The position numbers were made by a program, and so were the translations under genes. A stretch of DNA of 5,280 nucleotides. Source: CAYYBZ01 sp964470285 [NCBI: uncultured Oligoflexia bacterium] (GTDB lineage Bacteria > Bdellovibrionota_G > CAYYBZ01). The stretch spans positions 1 to 5,280 of the forward strand of contig CAYYBZ010000172.1 of assembly GCA_964470285.1 (NCBI GenBank). Direction: 5' to 3'. The notes beneath the pieces are model-generated. The model searched no databases, was not told where the DNA came from, and saw nothing but the letters and a program-made list of their open reading frames with translations. This document shows positions 1 through 5,280 of the stretch, piece by piece. Positions within the stretch are counted from its first letter, which is position 1. Each line of letters opens with the position of its first letter.

Positions 1-1
1 G

Positions 2-484
2 GGAACATGTATAAGCTCAGAAACAAAAGAAGAGTATGGATGTAAAGCTGAGGTTAAAAACCAGGTGGACAGAAGACCCAGTGACCCCACAGGTAATCCA
101 CCTCCACTAGAAGTCGGCGGACCTTTCAGATATTCATTTGACAAGGCAAAATCTCCTTCACAGGGTGAATTTGAGCAGTATTTAAGAGTTTATGACTCCA
201 GAACCAAAGAGTATTCCTACATTTATGATAATAATTGGATAGGATTGAAAACCACAGGCCTTGATACAAATGAAAATATGATGAAACTCTGGCAAAGATT
301 GCATGTTAATGACGGTGATTTCTACATATATGATATTTTATCCTTTAATCCTGAAGATGATCCCGATAATCCTCTTGATTTTCAGGTAAACATACTTTTA
401 CCCGAGTCTCCTGAGGAAGGAAATTTCGTATTCTACAAATGGAAGAGAATCAAAACTATTGAAGTAAGAGGAAAATTGTTCTAA
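2..484 (+). CDS. Unrecognised protein, C-terminal part only (gene runs off the left edge)
   Basis: I do not recognise this protein. The frame is open from the first bases of the window to the TAA at 482-484, giving about 160 residues. A GTG at 65 could serve as a start (GAGG at 50-53 is a weak, distant SD match). However, the 21 codons upstream are open and protein-like (GTCISSETKEEYGCKAEV...), so a gene truncated by the window edge is more likely. The visible part has two cysteines close to the left edge, a Pro/Gly-rich linker (DPTGNPPPLEVGG), then an acidic, aromatic-rich region (YIYDNNW, DFYIYDILSFNPEDDPDNP) ending in KWKRIKTIEVRGKLF. There is no transmembrane helix and no catalytic motif. 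The two cysteines and aromatic/acidic composition would suit a secreted or surface domain, such as the C-terminal part of a pilin-like protein, but this is a guess. It is followed by a strong terminator, so it ends its transcription unit. Confidence 0.7.
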   Translation, partial: GTCISSETKEEYGCKAEVKNQVDRRPSDPTGNPPPLEVGGPFRYSFDKAKSPSQGEFEQYLRVYDSRTKEYSYIYDNNWIGLKTTGLDTNENMMKLWQRLHVNDGDFYIYDILSFNPEDDPDNPLDFQVNILLPESPEEGNFVFYKWKRIKTIEVRGKLF

Positions 485-502
485 AAACTTAAACCATAAA
501 TA

Positions 503-536
503 AAAAAAGGCATTGCCGTTTGGCGATGCCTTTTTT
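503..536. terminator. Bidirectional Rho-independent terminator between convergent genes
   Basis: The left arm 503-517 pairs with 522-536 around the 4-base loop GTTT. The GC-rich core is GGCATTGCC / GGCGATGCC. The flanking A6 and T6 runs extend the stem and supply the U-tract for each direction. In the + transcript the only irregularity is a U-G wobble (514/525). In the - transcript the same position is an A-C mismatch, so the hairpin should be somewhat stronger for the rightward gene. It begins 18 bases after one stop codon and ends 18 bases before the other, as expected for a shared terminator. Confidence 0.93.
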
Positions 537-554
537 ATTGTAAAAAATTCTACT

Positions 555-1928
555 CTAAAGGTCTTTAACATTCAAATTGTATTTTTTAAGAAGCCTCTGG
601 ACCGACTTTCTGTCTATCCCCGCCTCTTTTGCAGCCTTTGAAATATTAAGATTATTCTTTCTTAATAACTCAATTAAATAATCTCTCTCAAAGGATTCAA
701 TCCATCTCTCCTTTGCTTCTTTAAAGGGCAATGCCCCGTCAACCTTGGGATGGCTTCCAGTAATAACGGAACGCTCCCTTAAATACTCGGGTAAATCCTT
801 GATTGTTATCGTATTGCCCTCACAGAATGAAATAGCCCTGTCTACCGCGTTTTTAAGCTCCCTTATGTTACCGGGCCAGCTGTAATCATGCAGAAGCCTC
901 ATGGCCTCCTCATCTATCTCGGTAACGGTTTTTTTGTTCTCTTCGCCGCCCTTTAAATTGCGCTCAATAAAATGCCTTACCAAGAGCTCAAGATCGTCCA
1001 TACGCTTTCTTAGAGGGGGAATATTAATTTGAACAACGGAAATTCTAAAGTAAAGATCTTCCCTGAATCTTCCCTTCTTGACCTCTTCCCTTAAATCCCT
1101 GTTTGTAGCGCACACAACCCTGACATCTACATATCTGGGCTTATCGGCGCCTACCCTTTTAATCTCACCCTGCTCCAAAGCCCTTAAAAGCTTGGGCTGA
1201 AGATCGAGATTCATCTCCCCTATTTCATCTAAAAAAATTGTTCCCGAGTTGGCAACTTCAAAAGCTCCCTGCCTGGTTGTTGTAGCGCCCGTAAATGAAC
1301 CCTTTTCATGACCGAAAAGCTCGCTCTCGACTAAAGTTTCTGCTACGGCGGAGCAGTCAAAAACAACAAAAGGTTTTTTTTCTCTTCTTGAGTTTGAGTG
1401 AATGGCCTTGGCAATCAATTCCTTGCCTGTTCCGGTTTCACCTGTAACGACGCATGAAACGTTTGTCTGCGCGATTTTTTCCAGAATCCCGAATATGCGC
1501 CTCATCTCAAGGCTTTTCCCCATAATTCCGCCGAACGATGTCTTTTTACTGGGGAAAATCTCAATTTTTTCGTCTTTAGGTGTAAATTTAATCTTTGTTT
1601 TACCCACTTTTATAAGCGCTCCCGTAGTTAGGTACGCCTCTTTAACCTTCAAACCTCCTACAAAAGTACCGTTTGTGGAACCAAGATCTCTGAGTAAATA
1701 ACCTTCCCTGGTCTTATGTATCTCGGCATGCTCCCTTGATACGGTTTCATCGCTTAAAGCCAAATCGGCCCTTTCGGCGCTACCTATATGTATTACGCCC
1801 TTGTCTATGGTTCTTTCCTGACCTGCATCATCCCCCTCCATTACTACAAGCTTGCATCTGGGAAGGGTTAAGGTAGTAGGCACCTCTCCGGATTTGATTA
1901 TCTTAGTATCCGAGGGTTTTGCGCTCAT
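555..1928 (-). CDS. FHA-domain sigma-54-dependent transcriptional activator (AAA+ enhancer-binding protein)
   Basis: This 457-residue cytoplasmic activator should use ATP hydrolysis to remodel sigma-54 RNA polymerase at -24/-12 promoters. Residues about 25-115 form an FHA domain with the SREH (64-67) and GSTNGT (83-88) signatures, suggesting input from phosphothreonine proteins and Ser/Thr kinases rather than a receiver domain. Residues about 134-370 are the AAA+ module: Walker A GETGTGKE (163-170), sigma-54 contact loop GSFTGA (210-215, usually GAFTGA), Walker B TIFLDEIGE (230-238), the arginine-finger region GRFREDLYFR (286-295), and sensor II WPGNIREL (351-358). A Fis-type helix-turn-helix ends the protein (about 428-450, NISKAAKEAGIDRKSVQRLL). 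The start is supported by AAGGAG six bases upstream of the ATG and by a good promoter. It is monocistronic, divergent from thiN, and ends at a shared terminator. FHA position 50 is Ser where many FHA domains have the phosphate-binding Arg. The target promoters cannot be read from this window. Confidence 0.96.
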   Translation of the reverse strand: MSAKPSDTKIIKSGEVPTTLTLPRCKLVVMEGDDAGQERTIDKGVIHIGSAERADLALSDETVSREHAEIHKTREGYLLRDLGSTNGTFVGGLKVKEAYLTTGALIKVGKTKIKFTPKDEKIEIFPSKKTSFGGIMGKSLEMRRIFGILEKIAQTNVSCVVTGETGTGKELIAKAIHSNSRREKKPFVVFDCSAVAETLVESELFGHEKGSFTGATTTRQGAFEVANSGTIFLDEIGEMNLDLQPKLLRALEQGEIKRVGADKPRYVDVRVVCATNRDLREEVKKGRFREDLYFRISVVQINIPPLRKRMDDLELLVRHFIERNLKGGEENKKTVTEIDEEAMRLLHDYSWPGNIRELKNAVDRAISFCEGNTITIKDLPEYLRERSVITGSHPKVDGALPFKEAKERWIESFERDYLIELLRKNNLNISKAAKEAGIDRKSVQRLLKKYNLNVKDL

Positions 1929-1934
1929 TATTTA

Positions 1935-1940
1935 CTCCTT
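1935..1940 (-). promoter_or_regulatory. Ribosome binding site of the FHA activator
   Basis: AAGGAG on the - strand, six bases before the ATG at 1928-1926. It fixes that ATG as the start. Confidence 0.85.
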
Positions 1941-1959
1941 AAGTTATAGATATTAATTA

Positions 1960-1988
1960 ATTATATTCATCTATGTCCCAGATTACAA
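1960..1988 (-). promoter_or_regulatory. Predicted sigma-70-type promoter of the FHA activator gene
   Basis: Read on the - strand, TTGTAA (1988-1983) and a perfect TATAAT (1965-1960) are separated by 17 bases. The expected transcription start near 1953 leaves a leader of about 25 bases containing the SD. The -10 is followed by the AT palindrome ATTAATTAAT (1952-1961). The activator gene itself therefore appears to be read by housekeeping sigma, not by sigma-54. Confidence 0.65.
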
Positions 1989-2008
1989 TGAAAAGCGGTT
2001 GGGACTTA
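1972..2008. repeat. Inverted repeat between the divergent promoters (possible operator)
   Basis: GTCCCA (1975-1980) and TGGGAC (2000-2005) are perfect inverted copies. Extended to nine bases (1972-1980 and 2000-2008), eight match. The arms are 19 bases apart and centred at 1990, midway between the two -35 boxes. The left arm falls in the spacer of the leftward promoter and the right arm covers the -35 of the rightward promoter. The placement suits a dimeric regulator controlling both genes, possibly the FHA activator itself, but a 6-bp match can arise by chance. Confidence 0.4.
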
Positions 2009-2026
2009 TCGGCCTCAGTTTATAAT
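1999..2026 (+). promoter_or_regulatory. Predicted sigma-70-type promoter of the thiN-ROK operon
   Basis: TTGGGA (1999-2004), a 16-base spacer and a perfect TATAAT (2021-2026) point to a start near 2033, giving a leader of about 40 bases. That leader is too short for a TPP riboswitch, and no THI-box-like sequence is visible upstream. The -35 box overlaps the right arm of the inverted repeat at 2000-2008. Confidence 0.6.
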
Positions 2027-2071
2027 TTTGATTCATAGCAAAGCCCCTTTCTGTTAAAGTCATTAATCTAA

Positions 2072-2716
2072 ATGAGAAAAACTATTAAAGGTAAAAATGT
2101 TTTGATAATTGCCGGCGGAGATATTCACAAAACAGAAAATCTTTTAAAATTCATTAAATCTTTCAACTTTATAATCGCCGCCAACGGAGGCTGCGTTCAC
2201 TCGAGAAAGCTTAAAATTAAGCCCGATTTGATTATGGGAGATTTTGATTCAGCCAGCCTTAAGGATATCTTAAAGTATGAAAAACCCGGAAAAATTAAAA
2301 GATATCCGGCTGAGAAGGATTCTTCCGATTCCGAACTTGCTGTTTCATACGCGGTTAAAAAAGGGGCTAAAAACGTAACCGTAATAGGTGCTTTCGGCAA
2401 AAGAATAGATCATACGATTACAAATATCTTTGTTGCCGCAAAGCACCCGGGCAAAGTGACTTTAACCGATAAATATTCTGCTCTTACGGTTTATAATAAA
2501 GCTTTTAAGGTAAAAGGCAGGAAGGGTGATACTATAAGCCTGCTGCCTTTTTGTAACACTTTGAAAAGAGTTTCATGCAAAGGTTTTAAATATGAACTGA
2601 ACAACGCTGAGCTTTCTCTTAACTCACTGGGATTATCAAATGAATTGACAGTAGAAAATGCAAGTGTAAGTTTTAAAGAAGGTAAACTCATTTTTATAAG
2701 GGCATTAAAAAAATGA
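2072..2716 (+). CDS. thiN: Thiamine pyrophosphokinase
   Basis: This 214-residue cytosolic enzyme transfers pyrophosphate from ATP to thiamine to make thiamine diphosphate (TPP), typically from salvaged thiamine. The N-terminal catalytic domain shows AANGG (36-40), PDLIMGDFDS (51-60, the Mg-binding aspartates), EKDSSDSELA (81-90), and GAFGKRIDH (106-114). The C-terminal substrate-binding domain has GDTISLLPF (152-160), GFKYELNN (171-178), and GLSNEL (187-192). The length and the C-terminal pattern closely follow Bacillus ThiN as I recall that sequence. The ATG is fixed by an in-frame TAA immediately before it (2069-2071) and by the next possible start (TTG 2102) cutting into the first strand. 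No clear SD precedes it, so initiation may be weak or rely on the AT-rich leader. Asn38 stands where many family members have Asp. The stop overlaps the next gene by 4 bases. Confidence 0.93.
   Translation: MRKTIKGKNVLIIAGGDIHKTENLLKFIKSFNFIIAANGGCVHSRKLKIKPDLIMGDFDSASLKDILKYEKPGKIKRYPAEKDSSDSELAVSYAVKKGAKNVTVIGAFGKRIDHTITNIFVAAKHPGKVTLTDKYSALTVYNKAFKVKGRKGDTISLLPFCNTLKRVSCKGFKYELNNAELSLNSLGLSNELTVENASVSFKEGKLIFIRALKK
2698..2702 (+). promoter_or_regulatory. Ribosome binding site of the ROK kinase, inside thiN
   Basis: AAGGG lies ten bases before the ATG at 2713, within the last codons of thiN. Together with the ATGA overlap of stop and start (2713-2716) this indicates translational coupling. 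Confidence 0.5.
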
Positions 2717-3672
2717 ATAAAAATTATTACGTCAATCTTGATATAGGCGGAACAAAGATTTCTTTTTCTGTTTTTACATCCACCGGGAAATTCATAGGTA
2801 AATCAAGATTTAAAACATCAAAAGCCAAAAGAAAGAAAAACGCCGTAAATATTATTTACGGTGAAGTAGAAAAATTTATAAAATCAAAAAAGCTTAAGCT
2901 TGGAAATCTTAAAGGTTTATCGGTAGGATGCCCGGGGCCTTTTGATCTTAAAAAGGGAGTATTAGGGAAACTGCCTAACCTGCACTCATGGAAAGGTTTA
3001 AGATTAAGGGATGAACTAAAAAGAAAGTTTAAAGTTAAAGTCCTGCTGGAAAACGACGCAAACTTGGCGGCACTGGGTGAAGCTACTTTTGGAGCCGGAA
3101 AAGGTTATAAAAAAGTACTCTATATTACCTTTTCAACCGGTATAGGAGGAGGTTTTGTACAAAACGGAGAAATATATTCTGGAACCACCGGCGACGCTTT
3201 TGAGATAGGACATCTTACAATGGAACCCGGAGGTCCCAGATGCGGATGCGGAAAGTACGGATGCCTGGAAGCTCTCTCATCGGGAACAGCGATTGAAAGA
3301 TTCGCAGCTCAAAGTGCCATACTTCATAAAAATTCAATGCTCTACAAGCTTTATAAAAAGCATACAAGATTATCAACTGAAAGAGTTCTGCAGGCCGTTA
3401 AGGAAAATGATAAAAATGCCCTTTTAATATGGATTAATGCGCTAAACTATCTGGCACTTGGAATTTCCAATCTTATTCAAACTGTCAATCCCGACGTCAT
3501 TATAATAGGTGGAGGAATTTCCAAACAATGGTCGCTGATTTCAAAACAGCTTCGGAACAACTTAAAAACATATACCTGGCCGCGGCCTTTAAGAGCAACC
3601 AAATTAGTTAAATGTAAGCTGGGAGACCGCGCCGCCGATATGGGCGGACTGGCACTTTTAACTAAGAAATAA
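2713..3672 (+). CDS. ROK-family sugar kinase (glucokinase-like)
   Basis: A 319-residue cytoplasmic kinase expected to phosphorylate a hexose such as glucose, or an amino sugar, with ATP. The N-terminal phosphate loop is DIGGTK (10-15). ENDANLAALGE (113-123) carries the catalytic base Asp115. STGIGGG (141-147) is the second phosphate loop. EIGH (164-167) followed by CGCGKYGCLE (177-186) is the ROK signature, with His167, Cys177, Cys179 and Cys184 as zinc ligands. GGGIS (266-270) is the adenosine-site loop. The protein has no N-terminal helix-turn-helix, so it is an enzyme rather than an NagC/XylR-type repressor. Length is normal for ROK glucokinases. The start overlaps the thiN stop (ATGA) and is preceded by AAGGG, so the two kinases are made together. 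The exact sugar cannot be set from sequence; glucose is the default, and N-acetylglucosamine or N-acetylmannosamine is possible. No terminator is seen after it. Confidence 0.93.
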   Translation: MNKNYYVNLDIGGTKISFSVFTSTGKFIGKSRFKTSKAKRKKNAVNIIYGEVEKFIKSKKLKLGNLKGLSVGCPGPFDLKKGVLGKLPNLHSWKGLRLRDELKRKFKVKVLLENDANLAALGEATFGAGKGYKKVLYITFSTGIGGGFVQNGEIYSGTTGDAFEIGHLTMEPGGPRCGCGKYGCLEALSSGTAIERFAAQSAILHKNSMLYKLYKKHTRLSTERVLQAVKENDKNALLIWINALNYLALGISNLIQTVNPDVIIIGGGISKQWSLISKQLRNNLKTYTWPRPLRATKLVKCKLGDRAADMGGLALLTKK

Positions 3673-3674
3673 AT

Positions 3675-3698
3675 AAAAGCGGTTTTTATGCCGCCTTC
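3675..3698 (-). terminator. Weak terminator-like hairpin overlapping the PilZ stop codon
   Basis: In the - strand transcript, GAAGGCGG (3698-3691) can pair with CCGCTTTT (3682-3675). This makes an 8-bp stem with two G-U pairs and an 8-base loop, followed by ATTTATTTC. The core of four G-C pairs is short, so termination is probably inefficient. In the + transcript the same stem is not followed by a T-run, so it should not stop ROK transcription. Confidence 0.4.
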
Positions 3699-4057
3699 TG
3701 TGTGGGGCCGGCCCAGACGTTTTGATATTCGAAATTCATAAGATAAAGAAGAATATCGTCTCTTATTATCTTAGCCATTTCATCCATTTCAAGAAATTCA
3801 ACTCCTAAACCGGAAGGCGGACCTTCCAAAGCTCCGTTTTTCACACGCACTACCTTACCTTTAACAGGAACTTTGGTAACGGTATTTGAGAGAACGAAAT
3901 GTATGATTTCACCCGGCTTTAAGATTTTCTCTGTTTCAAGATAAACTCCGTATCTTGAAATATTGGTTACGAAGCTGAAATTGAGTCCTTGCGAATCGGT
4001 AAAGACCATACCGATTCTTGAAGCAAATCTTTTAGTACGTCTCTTATCGCTTAACAT
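3686..4057 (-). CDS. PilZ-domain protein, probable c-di-GMP effector
   Basis: A 123-residue, single-domain PilZ protein, presumably cytoplasmic. It carries both c-di-GMP-binding motifs: RxxxR at residues 6-10 (RRTKR) and [D/N]xSxxG at 32-37 (NISRYG), followed by the usual VYLET strand. Further beta-barrel strands are visible (IIHFVLS, KVPVKGKVVRVK) and the domain closes with GLGVEFLEMD (83-92), then a C-terminal helix and a short tail (VWAGPTQKAA). With both motifs intact it should bind c-di-GMP and act on motility, polysaccharide or gene expression through a partner that is not visible here. The ATG is supported by a very strong SD (AAAGGAGG) five bases upstream. It lies downstream of the protease gene on the same strand but 175 bases away with its own possible promoter, and converges on the ROK gene with a 13-base gap. 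Confidence 0.92.
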   Translation of the reverse strand: MLSDKRRTKRFASRIGMVFTDSQGLNFSFVTNISRYGVYLETEKILKPGEIIHFVLSNTVTKVPVKGKVVRVKNGALEGPPSGLGVEFLEMDEMAKIIRDDILLYLMNFEYQNVWAGPTQKAA

Positions 4058-4062
4058 TATCC

Positions 4063-4070
4063 CCTCCTTT
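4063..4070 (-). promoter_or_regulatory. Strong ribosome binding site of the PilZ gene
   Basis: AAAGGAGG on the - strand, five bases before the ATG at 4057-4055. It is the best SD match in the window and implies efficient translation. Confidence 0.88.
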
Positions 4071-4106
4071 AAGCGTCTTTTCTCTATATATCACATTCCT
4101 TTAAGC
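4065..4106 (-). repeat. Duplicated 10-bp element in the PilZ leader
   Basis: GCTTAAAGGA occurs twice on the - strand, at 4106-4097 and 4074-4065, with start-to-start spacing of 32 bases. The proximal copy contains most of the true SD. The distal copy presents a second SD-like AAAGGA directly abutting an ATG-TGA and two bases from a GTG. It may be a local duplication, a regulator site or a decoy ribosome site; nothing decides between these. Confidence 0.4.
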
Positions 4107-4134
4107 AGTTGAACTATGTGACCATATATATATC

Positions 4135-4163
4135 TTAAAATCATACTACAAATCAAATGTCAA
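4135..4163 (-). promoter_or_regulatory. Possible promoter of the PilZ gene
   Basis: On the - strand a perfect TTGACA (4163-4158) is followed after 17 bases by a poor -10, TTTTAA (4140-4135). An overlapping alternative is TTGATT (4156-4151), an 18-base spacer and TATATA (4132-4127). The rest of the 175-base gap between 4058 and 4232 is AT-rich, contains an (AT)5 run at 4124-4133, and shows no gene and no clear terminator for the protease gene. Confidence 0.35.
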
Positions 4164-4232
4164 ATATTATTGTTTTTAATTTTCCTTTTATTTATTGATA
4201 ATTAGGAAGTATTTTAGACAAGTAACTTTAAA

Positions 4233-5280
4233 TTATTGCCTTGCATCCTTTATTGGCAGCCTTTTTTTGAAAACATCCCATGTCCTTAAGTATTCAACGG
4301 CTCTTGAGAGTTGTATATCATCTTCAAACATAGGTGGGAGCTTTTCAGGCTTTTTCATATCGATGGCCTTTTCTGTGTCAATGTAATGCCCTTCAAGATC
4401 TTTTTCTCTTATTACACCCTTTTCATCTTCAATTATATCAGGCAGACCGGGTTCCACCTTGATATCCGGAGCTATGCCCTTTGCCTGAATCGATCGTCCG
4501 TTTGGAGTTTTATACTTCGCTATAGTAAGCTTAAGACCTGACCCGTCATCTAAATCGATTATAGTCTGTACGGTACCCTTTCCGAAAGTTCTCATACCGA
4601 GAATAACTGCTCTGCCGTGATCCTGAAATGCGCCTGCTACAATTTCCGATGCCGAGGCAGAGCCTTCGTTAACTATAACGATTATAGGGAAATTTGATCT
4701 GGTGGTTTCCTTATGATGTGCCATTTCAACTTCCTTGAAAGTATCTCTTCTGCCCTCTGTCGTGACTATGACACCGGAATCTACGAACATATCAACCATA
4801 TCAACGGCTTCATCTAAAAGCCCGCCGGGGTTGTTTCTTAAATCAAGAATTAACCCCCTGATCTTTCCCTTAATATTGTTTTTTTCAATCCTTCTTAGCT
4901 GCCTTTCAAAATCAAGCGCTGTTCTTTCCTGAAAACTTTTTACTTTTGTATATACGAAGTTCTTATCTATAACTTTTGATTCTACGCTCTTTATCTTTAT
5001 AATTTCTCTTTCTAATACTATCTCTTTGGGTTCTTTAAAACCATCCCTATAAATCTGAATCTTTACTTTTGTGCCCACCTTTCCCTTCATCATGTTAACA
5101 GCATCTATAAGGCTCATATTTTTAGTTGTTACTCCTTCGATGCTGATTATTTTATCACCTGCCTGAATATTTGCCCTGTAGGCCGGTGTATCTTCTATGG
5201 GGGCGATCACGGTTAAAATATTATCTTTAATTGTAACTTCCATACCGAGACCGCCGAACTGTCCCGATGTGTCTTCCTTT
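4233..5280 (-). CDS. ctpA: C-terminal processing protease, S41 family (N-terminus beyond the right edge)
   Basis: This is a periplasmic serine protease of the tail-specific/CtpA family, which trims or degrades envelope proteins from their C-termini. The frame stays open to the right edge (KEDTSGQFGGLG before the Met at 5243), so the gene is cut by the window. The missing part should hold the signal peptide and roughly 80-90 residues. Numbering from the Met at 5243, a PDZ domain spans about 1-75 (IEDTPAYRANIQAGDKIISIEG). The protease core follows, with DLRNNPGG (134-141), NEGSASASE (192-200) carrying the catalytic Ser197, and TFGKGTVQ (219-226) carrying the catalytic Lys222, a Ser-Lys distance of 25 as in plant-type CtpA. 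The tail (about 270-336) is acidic and ends in the helix family members usually show (DDIQLSRAVEYL). It is probably active. No hairpin terminator is seen after its stop. The symbol is a family label, not an orthology call. Confidence 0.95.
   Translation of the reverse strand, partial: KEDTSGQFGGLGMEVTIKDNILTVIAPIEDTPAYRANIQAGDKIISIEGVTTKNMSLIDAVNMMKGKVGTKVKIQIYRDGFKEPKEIVLEREIIKIKSVESKVIDKNFVYTKVKSFQERTALDFERQLRRIEKNNIKGKIRGLILDLRNNPGGLLDEAVDMVDMFVDSGVIVTTEGRRDTFKEVEMAHHKETTRSNFPIIVIVNEGSASASEIVAGAFQDHGRAVILGMRTFGKGTVQTIIDLDDGSGLKLTIAKYKTPNGRSIQAKGIAPDIKVEPGLPDIIEDEKGVIREKDLEGHYIDTEKAIDMKKPEKLPPMFEDDIQLSRAVEYLRTWDVFKKRLPIKDARQ

Noticed and set aside
65-67. GTG as the start of the left-edge gene
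   Set aside because: The frame is open and protein-like back to the window edge, and the SD match is weak and 11 bases away; a truncated gene is the better reading.
1402-1701. Open frame of 99 codons on the + strand
   Set aside because: Lies opposite the conserved AAA+/FHA coding sequence; its protein has no recognisable motif.
1929-2071. TPP riboswitch or sigma-54 (-24/-12) promoter upstream of thiN or the activator
   Set aside because: The predicted leader is too short and has no THI-box pattern; no GG-N10-GC element of the right form is visible on either strand, while good sigma-70 boxes are.
2197-2691. Two open frames (2197-2400 and 2491-2691) on the - strand
   Set aside because: Both are antisense to conserved thiN sequence and have no family resemblance or ribosome site I can see.
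3705-3714. Perfect palindrome GGGCCGGCCC
   Set aside because: Inside the PilZ coding region with no loop and no following T-run; it cannot act as a terminator and is probably chance.
4190-4232. Terminator after the protease gene
   Set aside because: No stem of useful length is followed by a T-run on the - strand; the AT-rich stretch alone is not enough.
4195-4932. Three short open frames on the + strand (4195-4386, 4311-4541, 4735-4932)
   Set aside because: All overlap, largely or wholly, the strongly conserved S41 protease gene on the other strand; composition is that of an antisense frame.

Overview
This is a chromosomal-type window of low G+C content, with lysine-rich, AAA/TTT-leaning coding sequence. 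It appears to come from a Gram-negative-like bacterium. A sigma-54 activator with an FHA sensor, a PilZ protein and a C-terminal processing protease together fit a delta-proteobacterium-like or related lineage (Myxococcota, Desulfobacterota, Bdellovibrionota or a candidate phylum). That placement is inference; no rRNA or marker gene is present. The window shows no mobile element, CRISPR array, tRNA or rRNA.

Layout, left to right. (1) The C-terminal end of an unrecognised protein on the + strand runs in from the left edge and stops at 484. (2) A strong bidirectional hairpin terminator at 503-536 separates it from the convergent gene. (3) An FHA / AAA+ / Fis-HTH sigma-54-dependent activator lies on the - strand (1928-555). 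(4) A compact divergent promoter region (about 1929-2071) carries two back-to-back sigma-70-type promoters with an inverted repeat (GTCCCA...TGGGAC) between them. (5) On the + strand, thiamine pyrophosphokinase (thiN, 2072-2716) overlaps by 4 bases a ROK-family sugar kinase (2713-3672); the pair forms a translationally coupled operon. (6) Converging on it with a 13-base gap is a PilZ protein on the - strand (4057-3686). (7) An AT-rich intergenic stretch (4058-4232) holds the PilZ leader and a possible promoter. (8) An S41-family C-terminal processing protease on the - strand (4233 to the right edge) lacks its N-terminus because the window ends.

Functionally the window joins two metabolic kinases (thiamine to TPP, and a probable hexose kinase) to regulatory and envelope genes: FHA input to sigma-54 output, a probable c-di-GMP effector, and a periplasmic protease. 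I see no convincing new multi-gene system. The points most worth a second look are the inverted repeat shared by the two divergent promoters, the thiN-ROK coupling, substitutions at usually conserved positions in the FHA domain and in thiN, the duplicated 10-bp element in the PilZ leader, and the unidentified protein at the left edge.
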